A stretch of DNA of 64,000 nt from Helicoverpa zea (GCF_022581195.2 NC_061482.1:17484001-17548000); one strand, 5' to 3'; shown: positions 12,533 to 25,380, numbered from the stretch's first letter. Translations and numbers: made by a program. Notes: a model not told the origin generated them from the sequence alone.

Positions 12533-12782
12533 CTCATCATCCTCTGACCCAACTATGTTGGGGTCGGCTTCCAGTTTAACCGGATGTAGCTGAGTACCAG
12601 TGCTTTACAAGGAGCGACTGCTCTATCTGACCCCCTCAACCCAGTTACCCGGGCAACCCAATACCCCTTGGTTAGACTGGTGTCAGAATTACGGTGGTGG
12701 CTTCTGGTGTTAGGCTTCTGACTACGGTTCAATAACAGCCGGCACCTACAGTTTAACGTGCCATCCGAAAATTACTTCCCTC
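12533..12782 (-). mobile_element. tRNA-derived SINE, 3' two thirds
   Basis: Begins with CATCAT tail, then ctatgttggggtcggcttcc and agtaccagtgctttacaagg; the tRNA-like head is missing. Confidence 0.75.
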
Positions 12783-13033
12783 GGCCAGAAAAATAATATC
12801 CCTGAGTCTTTCCTGAAGTCAAATCCAAATTCATTTATTTTAGGTTCATAGACATCAGAAATTTAACTAACCATATCTGCATTTACCATATCCTACCATA
12901 TGGCATGCAAAAACTTAAATTCTAAGAGAAAAGTCCTAGACTATCTGTGTAATAATTGTCATTTCAACTGGTTAAGTAGTTTTGGCGTGAAAGCGCGACA
13001 AACGGACGAGTCAATTTTGCATTTATACACTAA

Positions 13034-13101
13034 TGATCTAAGGGGGGGGCCTATGTTCAGCAGTGGAGTCCTGTGGCTGAGATGATGATGATGATGATGA
13101 G
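13034..13101 (+). mobile_element. RTE-type LINE tail
   Basis: gatctaaggggggggcctat followed by gttcagcagtgg and a (GAT)n run matches the LINE end at 5370-5440. Confidence 0.7.
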
Positions 13102-13369
13102 TGTAGATTATTCTTAACAAGTACTCAGATGCTATATTAAAAGTATTTTCAAAAGAAGATATTGCTTAAAATGAGTTTTTTAAAATACTTCTATCAAACC
13201 CGTATTGAAAGGTGTTATCTGAATTGAATTTCGTCACATCCAGTCCCTGAGACAAATACTGGCACACAAGTATTCCTGAACTGCTGCAAATTTCGAATTT
13301 CTTTTGAATCGTATTTTGAAGGCTCGATAAATTTATGGCTCCCGGCCGTCGGAAAATCTGATAATCACT

Positions 13370-13465
13370 CTTACCCAGGTTACCCGGGTCTCTGAGTTGG
13401 GGAGGTCACATAGGCACTTGCTCCACGTAGAACACTGGTACTCAGCTTTTCCGGTTAGGTTAGGT
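13370..13465 (+). mobile_element. SINE fragment
   Basis: gttacccgggtctctgagtt to aacactggtactcagc is the 3' part of the tRNA-derived SINE in + orientation. Confidence 0.6.
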
Positions 13466-13938
13466 TACTGAATGGATACACTGAATGGATTAGGTTATTT
13501 TTATTACAATTCGCCATAGAATATCATAAAGTATATGTGATATGATTTAAGTGATTGTGAACGACACACCCTGTACAGCTTATTCAATAAAATAAAATAT
13601 AGACTTATTTTTATCTGTATGCAAAAAGTTATTTTCTCAGGAAAACGAGTAAAACTACCATCAGTTGCTTTTAAAAGAAGTACCTGCAGTGATTCATAGA
13701 AAAAAGATCTGACGTAGGATCTATAATAAGTCCCCTTTTCCTGGTTCAAAGCAATAAGTTAAACCACGTGAGGTTCAAGCGCGGTGACCGAGTGGGGCGG
13801 TCCTTCAGGCGACATCAAAGGAATCACATCTGGTTGCCAATCATATCGTTGTTGTGGACTATTGATTTGAATTGAATTGAAATTTTCGATTGATATATGA
13901 GAAGGGATGTGCTTAATGTTTGTTGATGTTGATATAGC

Positions 13939-14096
13939 AGTTTTTTTTATTGTCCCACTGCTGGGCACAGGCCTCCTCTCACACGGAGAAGGATTGAGCA
14001 TTAATCACTACGCTTGCTCAATGCGGGTTGGTGATTTCGGACGTTATAGTCCAGGTTTCCTCAAGATGTTTTCCTTCACCTTTACACAAGCTTTTT
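13939..14096 (-). mobile_element. Retroelement tail, GGCCTGTGCCCAGCAGTGGG type (copy 1)
   Basis: Reads cccactgctgggcacaggcc, then ctcacacggagaaggattga and tgctcaatgcgggttgg. Copies at 43474-43640 and 48284-48490. It is the reverse of a common lepidopteran retroelement 3' end. Confidence 0.7.
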
Positions 14097-14124
14097 ACGT
14101 TTCTCGGCGTTCCTTTATATTTGA

Positions 14125-14325
14125 CTGATGCCTACGGTTTCACCGAATTGCCGGGAAACTTCGTCCCGTACTCGGATAAAATAGACTAACTAGCTATGTT
14201 ACTCGGGATTAATGTAGCTTTAAGCTAATGTAGTGAAAGAGTTTTTCAATTCGGTCCAATAGTTTCGGAGCCATTAGGCTACAAAAGAACAAAAACTGAT
14301 TCCTCTTCATTATATTAAATTAGAG
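14125..14325 (-). mobile_element. Decayed short Helitron
   Basis: Keeps acggtttcaccga, cggataaaatagac and cggtccaatagtttcgg in the family order; the ends are lost. Confidence 0.55.
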
Positions 14326-15621
14326 TTAAATCGGTTCAGCAGTTGTAATGTGAAAGCGCAAGAAAAAAACAAAGTTACCTAACTGTAAAAAAGTCTAAAT
14401 ATTATTCGCTTGTTAAGGTATTTTCATCATCATTAATTTAAGAGCCCAGCTCTTATTGGTGCAGCTCCTTCCATTTACACCTATCTAGCGCATTTTACAG
14501 ATGTTATTTTACAGATGTTAAAATAGTTTCAATACCTACTAAATAGTTAGTATCACACAGTGACTTAGGTAATACAAGGAGATGTGGCTTCACACAGTTT
14601 CAATCCAATAGCTTCAATTACATTAATTGGTTCCCAGTAACGTATTATTCGACATAACTATGTGTACCTCAATGTATTGGAATTTACATAGAATTGTAGC
14701 TCGTCTGTTGTCCACGTAGAATAGGGTAGATCCCCTTTGAAACAATATTGTATTATAATAGGATGAAAGCCTTTGGATAAGGAAGACAATACAACAGAAA
14801 TTATAGGAAAAATTACGGGCGATTTCAGGTCGGGTAAAACTAAAAAAATACGTTTTTGTACATAAATGCAAGAACCAAAGTTAAGAAACCGCAGTTTTAA
14901 TACTATGTCTCATCATTAAGTTCCAGTTCATATCTTCCAGCTCCTATCATTTCGTCACTACCAGATTATTATCATCAGAACTACATACAGCTGCCAATTT
15001 TCGTAACGCCTTGATTCTTAGATTTGATTTTATCGTGATTTCGGAAGATGGTTTAATTAGTTACCTTACATTCCATTACATGATTACATAATTATACAAG
15101 TCGACCTAATAAAAACCTGTTAAAAATTGGTTTATCACGATTTCTAGCAAAACTAAAAATCCTATCAGCGATTTTACCCTCTCCCAGTTACCGAACTCAG
15201 AACTTTCTCGAAATGTGTGTGTTCTTCCCAAAGCGTATCATCCTATTATAAATCAACGATGATTTTTAAAATTTTCAAAAGCTGGATTTTCCTCACATAT
15301 TCTGATTAGATCCCGTCATCAACAAGCGAGTTGTCGTGTTCCCTTGATAGATAGTTAGTGAACGTGTTGCAGTAAGTGGTCGGGATTGATGCACGCCAGT
15401 GTAATGCGTTGTGACGGACTATCGGCGGGCGCAGGCACTCTCACACTGATGGCTTGTTGTTCTATCAATATGTTTTAGTGTTTAAAAAGCTTTTTAGATG
15501 AATTTTAAGTGTATTGATGTGGGTTTTGATGCCTGAAATAAATTGATAAATTAAGAATGACCGTGTGCGGGTTACTTTCCTAGTATATCATGCACACTAA
15601 TGGCAGTATATATATGTAGGA
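14326..15621. other. Intronic sequence, nothing recognised
   Basis: No coding signal or repeat pair was seen. Confidence 0.5.
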
Positions 15622-15817
15622 CTAGCCGTTTTCCCGCAGTTTCACCCGCATCCCGTGGGAGCTACTGCCCGCACCGGGATAAAATATAGCCTATGTTACT
15701 CGCAGATAATATAGCTTTCTAATGGTGAAAGAATATTTAAAATCGGTCCAGTAGTTTTTGAGTTTATCCATTACAACCAAACAAGCAACGTTTTCCTCTT
15801 TATAATATTAGTATAGA
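15622..15817 (-). mobile_element. Short non-autonomous Helitron
   Basis: CTAG at 15622, complete family body, and tataatattagtataga at the far end. It differs from the 9805 copy at only a few bases. Confidence 0.8.
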
Positions 15818-16447
15818 AAAGGGTAAGGAAAACCGGATAATATAAAGTCTGAAATCCAGCAATAAACCCAGCATTACGTTTTTACTGAATAAGAATAGTG
15901 TTTTTACGAATTGAAAATATTATTCCTTTATTTTCTTTTTTGTAAATATTTTAATTCACTTTTCCCATGTAAAAACACTCAGAAATTTTAAGCTTAGTGT
16001 TAACAATGTTTTCATGAAAATATTTCACTCTCCACCTTTTTACAATAAGCCGCTTAAGTTAATAGTAAAAAAAATATGTTCTGACTGTTTGATTGTTGTT
16101 CGTACGCAAATAGTTAATGGCTAACAAAGCTATGAAGTTTATAAGTCAAATCCATTTGAAAATATTCATAATAGATGACTTGACTTTGATTATTCAGTTG
16201 TAAGCTAAACATTAACATCAACATATCATCATTGGAACATTCAAAGCCAAACTCAATTACGTTTATTGATTAAGCTAATTTAATTAGCTTCCTTCAATTA
16301 ACGTTAATTACTTTGGACAGCACCCCCAAAAACGCCCCCCTTTCATCGCTTCGGAAGAAGAAACGGTGATGAACAAACTTCATACTACTTCCCTAATTCA
16401 TTAGCGCATATAAAAGATTTTTGTAATAAATAATATTTGGTATAATA
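15818..16447. other. Intronic sequence, nothing recognised
   Basis: Very AT-rich, no motif seen. Confidence 0.5.
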
Positions 16448-16842
16448 CAAGCTGTTGATTTGCATCTGTGCCATATGCAAGGAGGTAATTATGCTAATGA
16501 TTCTCGACCCAAATCAATAAAAAAATTGGTACGTAATTTTTTTTCTTTAATTTTTTTTTCGGAATTCCGTAAATGTCATCTAGCCTTATTTAAACTTGGC
16601 GCGTATGTTACTGGCCTTAAAACCGTGCTGCACCCTCACACAAACGCAAACACAAAGCATACGCAACGATCACTCATAAATTTCATTCATAAAATTGGAT
16701 TACTTCTGAAATACCACGACATTACAATGACAAAAAAAGCAGTGCATATTACTTATTTCCCATCTACTGTAATTCCAATCGATTATTTACGTATTGTATG
16801 TCCTCCTCCTGAACTATGGCACAAATGCAAATCAACACCTTG
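16448..16842. mobile_element. MITE with CAAG(C/G)TGTTGATTTGCAT ends
   Basis: Terminal inverted repeats of about 30 bp (left gttgatttgcatctgtgcc, right ggcacaaatgcaaatcaac) are bordered by TA on both sides, fitting a Tc1/mariner-type TA target. A second, truncated and inverted copy starts at 32557. The 146-codon open frame across it (16460-16900) is not a gene: it runs out of the element and has no family resemblance. Confidence 0.75.
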
Positions 16843-17494
16843 TATAGTAATATTTGGTATACCTACAGATAGTACGTACGGCCCAATCATTATATCATAA
16901 ACGTCGTACATCATGTAATATGGTACCCGCTACTCAAAGGACCTTTGGATGGAATGTAAATTATAGCTTAAATATACATTGACATCACATGACATACATC
17001 AAAAAATATTATGTAACATTATTTGCATCGCGAAACAACTAAAATTTCCAATGCTATGTGTTCAGATTTACGAGCCTATTCATATTTAATTAAACATAAT
17101 AACATAATAAAATCCATTAAAACAACAGAAGCTAAAACTTAAACTCAATTAATATAAAACTACGTGGAAAATTGAATTTATAAAATATTCCATAAATGTG
17201 CGCAAATTGAATATTACTCGCGCAAATAAAACGTTGGAATTATTTTAAATAATATTACGGATCAGGTGCAGCGGATTATTGAAAATACCAATATTCGAGG
17301 AATTTAATATTCAGCTGTACGTGTTAGTTCTCGCTAGTGGAAAAGAAAATATAAAACAAAAATTAATCTGACTACGATAAATTAATAAATCTATTCGCTA
17401 TTTTACAAGGAATTTCTATAACCGATCTATCCATTCATTTGCGATTAAAGATTGAATTCTGACATGGGCCCGTGCAATCATCTGACTAGCCGTT
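16843..17494. other. Intronic sequence, nothing recognised
   Basis: AT-rich, no gene or repeat identified. Confidence 0.5.
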
Positions 17495-18021
17495 TCTCAC
17501 CTATGTTGGGGTCGGCTTCGAGTCTAACAGAATGCAGCTGAGTTTCAGTCTTTTACAAGGAGCGACTGATTTTCTTAATAGACTGATTTTCCAATAAGCC
17601 CCTGGTCGGGCTGGTTGTCAGACTTACTGGCTTCTGACTGCTCGTTACAACTGCCAAAGATATTCAATGACAGTCGAGACCTCCAATTTAACGTGGCCTC
17701 CAAAACACAGTAATTGGTGTTCAAGATATACTTAGAAAGTACATACAAACATAGGAAAGTTGCATTGGTACTTGCCTGACCTTTTTTTTTCAACGTTCAT
17801 CAAAAATCATCAAATGACCCCTCCCGCTGTGGGTTAGCAGCGGTGAGGGAGTGTCAGACTCTTACTGACTAAAAACTGTCGTGTTCCGTCGTAGGCCTTT
17901 TATGTGCCAGGGCCACGGTATCTCTTTCGAACAACCCGCAGCCCCCGTACTTGCCTGACCTGGAATCGAAGCCACACACTAATACTCGAGAGGTTGGTTC
18001 TTTACCCACTAGGCCACCACG
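17495..18021 (-). mobile_element. tRNA-derived SINE interrupted by another retroelement
   Basis: The SINE body (17495-17781) and its tRNA-like head (17961-18021, ending ggccaccacg) are separated by the insert at 17782-17946. Joined across the insert they give the usual SINE order. Confidence 0.85.
17782..17946 (-). mobile_element. Poly(A)-tailed retroelement nested in SINE (copy 2 of 4)
   Basis: The 14-bp sequence gtacttgcctgacc occurs at 17768-17781 and again at 17947-17960, flanking the insert. On the - strand the insert ends in a run of A. Target duplication plus poly(A) shows LINE-driven retrotransposition. Length is about 165 bp. Confidence 0.85.
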
Positions 18022-19866
18022 TTAAATAACTTTGTCAAGTAAGCAAATTGGAGGACAGAAAGGTTATTGAAATCCACCGACAGTTGCCAAAACCGCAGAT
18101 TTGAGTTGAAAGCCACAGGGCGATGTTCATAACTGATACTTTTAGAGAAACCATACAATATTTGCTCCTGACTTTTGCCGTGCCAGTGGTATGACTCGAT
18201 GATAAAGGTGACCTCGGCATCGTGTAGGTAATATTTACAATTATTTTGAGATTTTTTTAAATATTTTTTTTCATTAATTTTCAATAGCATGTATCGTTAA
18301 ACAAATATCTGAAAACTAAACGCTTTTCGTTTTTTTTTTTATTTAAAGTGCTGAAAATAAGCATTTTTTAAGTTTTTTTTACAAAAGACAGCCCCAAAAA
18401 CGCCCGACCGTCACCATTTTCTATGTGTTTTTGCTGGGAAAAAGAAATGGGGGAGCAATCTCCCTAGCAACACAACTCTGTCTGTACGGTTTAAAACCAG
18501 TGTTTTTTTTTTCTATACATTCATTTTTCGCAAAGTAATTCAAAATTATATAATAAAATGTACATTATGTAAATTGACTTTCATAGCGTTAGGTTATGAC
18601 ATATAACCTAATTTTACATGAGAACCTACGTTATATTTTATGTGGAGTTAGTTGATCAGTAATGTACCGTACAGCCATTACTCTGAAGTGTCCTGTTGAT
18701 GATACTGTGTATAACTGAAAAGTTATAAAACTATATGTATTTTATTAACTGACTTCACAAAATAGAAGAGGTTATTAATCGATACTGCATTTGTAATTTT
18801 TTGTGTCTTGGTCGCTCATATGTCAACTGATTTGTTCTTTTTTGCAAGGATATATTTTCCAAATGGGGTGATGATGAAAACCCTAAGCGATAGAGATACC
18901 TGTCGAAAATGGCGATTACCTCGGACTTATATTATTCTACTGACGAAAACTTTCATGAAACTGGAAAGCTAAAAAAAATTAAAAAGTTGTTGAGTAAAAG
19001 TTGCAACTAATAAACTGAATTAAAGCGAGCACTCTCAAAAAGAGCAAACATTTTTGTCCCCTACTGTAATGAATGCTACGACGCTACGGCGCTACACTCC
19101 GTAGCCCTTCGTAGCGCTACGAGTCAGTCCTTATGAATCGCAGTCCCATTTCTCTAGCGCTCTGTTAATAGTGTTTCAGTTGAAGTAAATTATGAAAAAC
19201 CTACCAACTCCCGACGGAGAGGTTTCTTATTCAATTGAAAATATATTAAAATTAAATGGAGTCTTCGAGCAAAATTATTGAAGTTGCCCATCGCGGTGCT
19301 CGCTCCGGTCTTATTTCTCGTTGACATTTTAATATTTGCAAACATTTTCAAAATAGCGGGAAGGTGCAAAGTTTGCAGTTGGTGTATTTTGCTCCGTGTA
19401 TTATGCAAGCGAGAAATATTTGCTGTCTAGAGTATTGTTTGTACGTACGTACAACGAATTTATATGCACTCGTAGTACAGAAAACTTTTAATATGGCGCT
19501 GTTGGTACATTTACTACTCGAATTCGTGAAGTTTCTGAAATGATATGTTCAATAAAGTATTTGCAGATGAACCAATTTGCCGAGTTTTCGATGCAATCGC
19601 TTAATTTGAATAGCTCGAACATTCTTTTGCGATGATAATCCGGACGCTTTGTTTCATAAACAGTCGAGATCGAATAGTTAAAATGTTTTCATTTGGTTCC
19701 TATATGAGATCAGCTAGCCGCCAAATATGATCGAACGTTACGCAGTTTGTTGTATTTCCATACATATTCACTCTTTTATTGCGTAATATGCATGCATATA
19801 TGACGCTCAGTGACATTACAACAGTCAGTTTACTACAGAAGAAGCTACAGAAGAAATTAAACTGAC
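18022..19866. other. Intronic sequence, mostly unrecognised
   Basis: Bases 18426-18485 (tgtgtttttgctgggaa..., ctagcaacacaactctgtct) match 53354-53415, a small repeat pair. At 19079-19123 there is a cluster of CTACG/CGTAG motifs. Otherwise nothing recognised. Confidence 0.5.
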
Positions 19867-19940
19867 CGTGCCTGACCTGGATCCGAACCAGCACACTCGT
19901 ACTTGAGAGGCTGGTGTCCTAACCACTAGGCCACCACGTG
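19867..19940 (-). mobile_element. tRNA-like head of a SINE, isolated
   Basis: Reads cctgacctggatccgaacc and ctaaccactaggccaccacg, the head of the tRNA-derived SINE only. It is not a tRNA gene: no acceptor stem pairs. Confidence 0.7.
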
Positions 19941-19994
19941 TGATAGTCGTCTCAAATTGTAGATGCCTATGCACTGTGTCGCTATAACATAAGG

Positions 19995-20222
19995 ACAGCC
20001 GCACTGTGGGTCCCGGGTTCAATTCCCGGTGCGGTCAACATTTCTGTGATGAGCATACTTGTTAGCTGTGGTTTGGGTGTTATAATATGTATAATTATGA
20101 GAATGTATACGTAAGTTTTGTGTAGTGTATCAGTTGTGTTAGCACCCATAAAACAAGCGCATAAATATTTATCATGGGGCTAGCCGACCGTGTGTGAAGG
20201 TGTCACGATATTTATTTATTAT
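19995..20222 (+). mobile_element. Second SINE type with B-box-like head
   Basis: Contains gggttcaattcccggtgcgg (Pol III B-box-like), then caacatttctgtgatgagc and a (TATT)n tail. It is adjacent to the inverted SINE head just upstream. Confidence 0.65.
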
Positions 20223-20491
20223 ACTATAAAATGAACACAAATGGATGGAAAAGTTTTTGCTTCAGTCGACATAATTCGTGTGTTGCCTCATATAGAAATT
20301 GAGACTGCATTTAGCTCACAGTTAAATATTAAAGCGCGGTTGAAATGGCGTCGCGAACGTCAGCCGACGTTGCGGTCGTCTCATACTCGGCTTTAATATG
20401 TGCTTAGTGTATTAAAGGCATGTGTTAATAATGCCAAAGGACTATCCCGTAGAAAGGTAGATTAAAAAATACAAGAAAATGAATTAAACGC

Positions 20492-20668
20492 TGAATCAGT
20501 TTTATGCTACCTTTTGTCGTTGTGCGGGGGTAGTTCCTAAGGTAGAGAGGTTGGTTGTTTAAAAACTTCTCTAAACGAGAATCAGTTGTTATGCTACCTT
20601 TTGTCGTTGTGCGGCGGTAGTTCCTAAGGTAGAGAGGTTGGTTGTTTAAAAACTTCTCTAAACGAGTC
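20492..20668 (+). repeat. Two-copy ~88-bp tandem duplication
   Basis: tgctaccttttgtcgttgtg and agttcctaaggtagagagg recur about 88 bp apart with only one or two changes. On the - strand the frame stays open through both, but the peptide (RLEKFLNNQPLYLRNY twice) has no known family. Confidence 0.8.
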
Positions 20669-20817
20669 TGTTTCTGAGGGAATATTTTCAATTTACTCCT
20701 TCCACCTTATTATAAAACGTGGTTTTAAGAAGTACCCGCTTTAGTAACTTTAGTCCACTGATTTTGTTCGGGACAGTGGTACAAAAGCCGGTAGTTTTTT
20801 AAAGCCACGTCACCACA

Positions 20818-21012
20818 TAGTATAAAACAAAGTCGCTTTTTCTGTCCCTATGTCCCTTTGTACGCTTAAATCCTCAATACTACGCAACGGATTTTGATGC
20901 GGTTTTTTTCAATAGATAGAGTGATTAAAGAGGAAGGTTTATATGTATAATAACATACATTAAATAGTGGGGAAATACTGTTATCCCGAGCGAAGCCGGA
21001 GCGGGTCGCTAG
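20818..21012 (+). mobile_element. Helitron-like element, third family
   Basis: Ends cgagcgaagccggagcgggt followed by cgCTAG before a T, a hairpin-plus-CTAG terminus; body begins near aaacaaagtcgctttttct. Confidence 0.6.
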
Positions 21013-21563
21013 TTTTGTAATAAGGTGGAATGGGTTCGATACAAAAGGACCAATAAGGCGAAATGACGATAAACAAATAGAATAGATACGATGCATTGAT
21101 AATGGTTCATTGGCCATTCAATAAAACCGCATATCATAGGTACTTTTTTATTTATAAACCAGCAGAGCGCTGACCGCGATGTCCATATTCAATATACTCG
21201 TATACAATTAGGATTTCCTGCGGTTACACCCGCACCCTGGGGGTAGTACTTACCGTACTCAGATAAAATAATCTAATATACACCGTATGGCGTCACAAAC
21301 TTTACTGCTTTGTAATATGAATATAAATTAGGTAATGCATACTCTGACGGTGTACTTCCGTCATATCAAGTCATCCCGTGATATAATATATGCTTAGAAA
21401 TCAATGTCTTTTTTTTCTTATGTAAAATTAACCTACACCGTCTAACAGCCGTCTCACCCGCTATACGGCATTTGGTGATAAAGTTGAAATTTCAATCGTA
21501 AGAACGATTTGCTTTCTAAACACTGAAAGCATTTTTATTAAAACGAATTACTTTATTGTAATA
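21013..21563. other. Intronic sequence, worn repeat pieces only
   Basis: Bases 21211-21275 hold a decayed Helitron end (cggttacacccgcaccctgg). Nothing else seen. Confidence 0.45.
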
Positions 21564-21749
21564 CTAGCTTCCGCCAGCGGCTTCGCCCGCGTGGTGTGTT
21601 GATAAAAAGTAGCCTATGTGTTAATCCAGGGTATCACCTATCTACATACTGAATTTCAATCAAATCGGTCCAGCCGTTTTTGCGTGATTGAATAACAAAC
21701 ATCCATCCATACATTCTCACAAACTTTCACATTTATAATATAAGTAAGA
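21564..21749 (-). mobile_element. Helitron-like element, fourth family (copy 1)
   Basis: CTAG at 21564, hairpin gccagcggcttcgcccgcg; an inverted copy lies at 23820-24011. A truncated copy of the first family (21750-21890) abuts it directly. Confidence 0.7.
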
Positions 21750-21890
21750 TAGCCATTTTCCCGCGTCCCGTGGGAACTACTGTCTGAACATTATTGTAGC
21801 AGTCAGTGAAAGAATTTTGGAAATCCAACCAGCGGATCCAAAGATTACGCCTACATACAAACTTACTTTTACATCTTTATAATATTAGAT

Positions 21891-23819
21891 TACGCATAAC
21901 GCAAACGACTGTACGTACTTTTAATCTAACTTGCTAGTTACACAGCTGATGCATCATAAAAACAGCTACATTTTAACCGCATAAGTTCCCTCGGAAGCTA
22001 GTTAAATCATATTTTTACTCGTCACCCAAAAATGTCGCGTCGCGCAGCCGTCATTCGACATACCCGTCACGTCAACGTCGCGTTACCGTCGTGTCGCCGA
22101 CGTGTCGTCGTCTCGCGCCCCACGACCCGCAATATGTTTTTCTCTCCCATACATTTATGAGCGACAAATTACAGGAGACGCTTGAATAGCGCCGTGGAAA
22201 AGAAATTGTTATTCTTTATATATGTATTATGTGTTTTGTTCGCTATCTCGTGTAATATGGGAGATGTTCGTTTATTGTTGAAATGCGTGTGTGATATAAT
22301 AAATGTGTGGCACAATCCCTCATGAGTGGCGCTTGACAAACGCATTCATGCTAATTGCTAACAAGATCTTCTTTAAAGGTGCGTTTTAAAAGCTAGCTGT
22401 CGACCGCACTTGCAACGGCTGCATGAAATCGGTGGGTGTGTGTGGGCACACGCTGCAGACCAATAGTGCATGTATGTATTAGAATAGAACTTATGATTGA
22501 ATGTATTATGTTTATGTATTGTATGCTGTGGGTGAACCTAATATTAATAAATAGACCCGGAATGTGCAGTTGTAGTCGGTTTTGAAACGTACCTTAAGGC
22601 TGCTTTTCCACCGGAGATGTGCATTGCAGTTATGCTACGAAAATGTAATAGCTTAGCTGTGACTGTTTCTACCGATGCTAAGCCTCGTTTCAAAATATCC
22701 TTCGAATTACGTTAAATTCAATGGCACGGATCTATCGGCTTATATTTTCCACGCAAAAATAAACGAAACTCTGATTGAGATTGAAGGGAGCCAACTTTTC
22801 TACTGATTTATATTCTGTCGCTGATTATCATAAATTAGGTTCCAAAAATGTAATAACCGCAGGTACAATTGCGGACAAAATGCTAATGAGCGTTCCGTGT
22901 TCTCGTTTCGCTGGCGGGATCTGTCAATAAAGAGAAATTGCTTAACATTTTTTCCGGGAACAAAGTAAAGGCTTGAAGTATTTACCGCGCGATTGTACCT
23001 TGATTACATTGTAATCCTTTCGCGTCGGTCGGCCAGTCGGTCGGGAGGTTGGGTTGTGAGAGGGAAGGGGAGGGGAATGTCACTAATTACACTGTTGTGT
23101 GTAAAAGTACATGTATAATTGTTAAGAGCGGATGAATGCTTGCGCCTGCAGTGTGTGAAACTAACAGAATAAACTTTTATATATCATAGCTGTTCACCGA
23201 TTCACTCGCGTTAGGAGAGAACTTCTTTCCGCATCCGGTTAAAAAGTAGTTTATGTCCTTTCACAGTGACTATATGTGCACCAAATTTTTATGTAAATCA
23301 GATCAGCAGTTTTGGCGTGAAAGCGCAACAGACGGAATAACTTTCGCATTTATACCTAATATTCGTAACGATTTCGCACTCCGAAGACTACAAACAGAAT
23401 AATATTATGAGAATGTTATATTTTCATATTTTGATATTCTAGGAAAACAATATCCAAAGTAATAATGAAATACTATTGTTATTATTAATCTGTAAACGTT
23501 TATTAAGATATATCTCAGACCCAAACGGCTCCGTTTAAGGTTCGCGAGCTCTCATCTCGCGCCGTCACTCAAAATCAATCCGCGGATGGAACTCAAAAGG
23601 GAATCGAGTAAATAAATTTAAAGTCTGTTTGCGTATTAAGCTTTCGAGTAACGTTTCAAATGAACAGTTATGTTGGTAAATACTTTCTGTTACATCAATA
23701 GGACCGGTCTTTGTGTTCAGATGATTATTTTGAACCGACAAAAAACTTTTAACAAAAAATTAAACCGATTACTAATATTATAAATCCTACTTCCTACCAA
23801 TCCTACTATTCTACTTATC
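21891..23819. other. Intronic sequence, mostly unrecognised
   Basis: A CpG-rich patch at 22030-22125 (repeated gtcg/cgtc) and a decayed Helitron at about 23193-23365 stand out. No exon was found. Confidence 0.5.
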
Positions 23820-24011
23820 CTACTATCCTCCTAATATTATAAATGTGAAAGTTTGTGAGAATGTATGGATGTATGTTTGTTATTCAATAACGCAAAAACG
23901 GCTGGACCGATTTGATTGAAATTTGGTATGTAGATAGGTGATACCCTGGATTAACACATAGGATACTTTTTATCAACACACCATGCGGGCGAAGCCGCTG
24001 GCGGAAGCTAG
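23820..24011 (+). mobile_element. Helitron-like element, fourth family (copy 2)
   Basis: TC start near 23820, CTAG end at 24008-24011, inverted relative to 21564-21749 with high identity. Confidence 0.7.
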
Positions 24012-24348
24012 TACACTAATAAATAAAAAATAAAGGTTTCGACGAATTGAGGACGTCCTTCTTTTTGGGAAGTCGGTTGAAAAGAGGCATCGTATATGCA
24101 CTTCAGAGTCCACGCGGGTGATGCCGCGGGCAGAAGCTTGTACAGTATACATTTCAGACATACAATTCAACGATTCTCCCAATTTAAGTTACACAATTAC
24201 TGATTCCAATTCTCTTATAAGTCTGTCGGCTTACTTCCAGCTTTAATCCTGGTAGGTTACCACATATAATCCTTGTTGCACTCACCGATGCAATTACGTT
24301 TAATCGATGTACTAGTGCACGCGTGCGTGATGAGGCTCATTTCCACAG

Positions 24349-24518
24349 TAAAGGTGCATCTACACAGTGCAAGTAGCTTGCGTATGTTGAGGCACATGCA
24401 TGCGGGTCCAGCGACTCGCGCATGTACCAGAGCTAAATACCCACCCGCGTGCTCTTCTCACTTGTCACTTGCGCATGTTAACTTGCTCCAGCTACATGCA
24501 CCGGTTAGACGAACCTTA
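24349..24518. mobile_element. MITE with GGTGCRTCTACAC ends (copy 1)
   Basis: Left aaggtgcatctacac and right gttagacgaacctta are inverted. Inside, the gcatgt/acatgc motif recurs with cttgctccagctacatgcac. Second copy at 59634-59807. Confidence 0.7.
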
Positions 24519-25190
24519 AGCTTCAGCGCTTCAGCTTAGCGGGTTTCAATTGCTTTGTAGTCAATTCTGCTAATCCTATCTACTTGTTTTTGCTTACATG
24601 CATGCCCAGTGCAGTAACTGTTTAGTAATCTATGCTATGGGTAAATCTCCCTCAGATTGGGGGAGATAGCAGTCCAGTAGTGGACGTGTTTAGGCTGTGA
24701 CGATCATGCATTTGATTTGCAATACAATAGTTACCTAGAGGTATATTTTTTGCAATAAATTTTGTGGAATTTCTTAGCTAAAGAAGGGATATTGCCCAGT
24801 TTCTATAGCCATGAAACCATTCGAATTTTAGCTTCTAACGTTTAATCACAAGAACTAATTATTGTTATAGAAACCGAGCTCAAAAGGTCGTTCATTTTCA
24901 ACGCCTTCTCTCTGTATTTAAATACCTTTGTTGTGTATTTCAAACACGGTTCAACGTACGTTTAACGGCTAACATTGTATGCTCAAGTTAAGTGAAGTCC
25001 GTGTCCGGGAAACTCCCGGGAATGATATGATTACGGTCGCGTTTATCCGGGATGCCGGGATGCCGGTAATTAATGTTCTCTCGCGCATTGCACAGTAATG
25101 CAATTAGTCGTGATTGACGCTGGCCGACGCTTATTGTACTAGGTACCTACTTTTACGGTAGCCTACTTTGAAATGTAGGTATATTTAATA
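24519..25190. other. Intronic sequence, nothing recognised
   Basis: No coding signal or repeat partner was seen. Confidence 0.5.
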
Positions 25191-25380
25191 CTAACTCCTG
25201 CAAGCGGTTTCACCCGCATCCCGAGGGAATCTCTGCACGAACCCTGATAAAAAGTAGCCTTCCTTGATAAATGGGCTATCTAACACTGATTTTTTTTCTA
25301 TATAATCGGATCAGTTCTTCCTGAGATTAGCGCGTTCAAACAAACAAACAAATTCTTCAAGCTTTATAATATTAGAATAA
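25191..25380 (-). mobile_element. Helitron-like element, family of 40330
   Basis: CTAA end, gcggtttcacccgcatcc hairpin, gataaaaagtagcct body and ctttataatattaga far end. Confidence 0.65.

Noticed and set aside
16460..16900. 146-codon open frame as a possible gene
   Set aside because: It lies across a MITE and its flank, and a second MITE copy shows no conserved frame.
19995..20035. tRNA gene at the gggttcaattcccgg box
   Set aside because: Only the B-box-like arm fits; no acceptor stem or anticodon arm pairs, and a SINE body follows.
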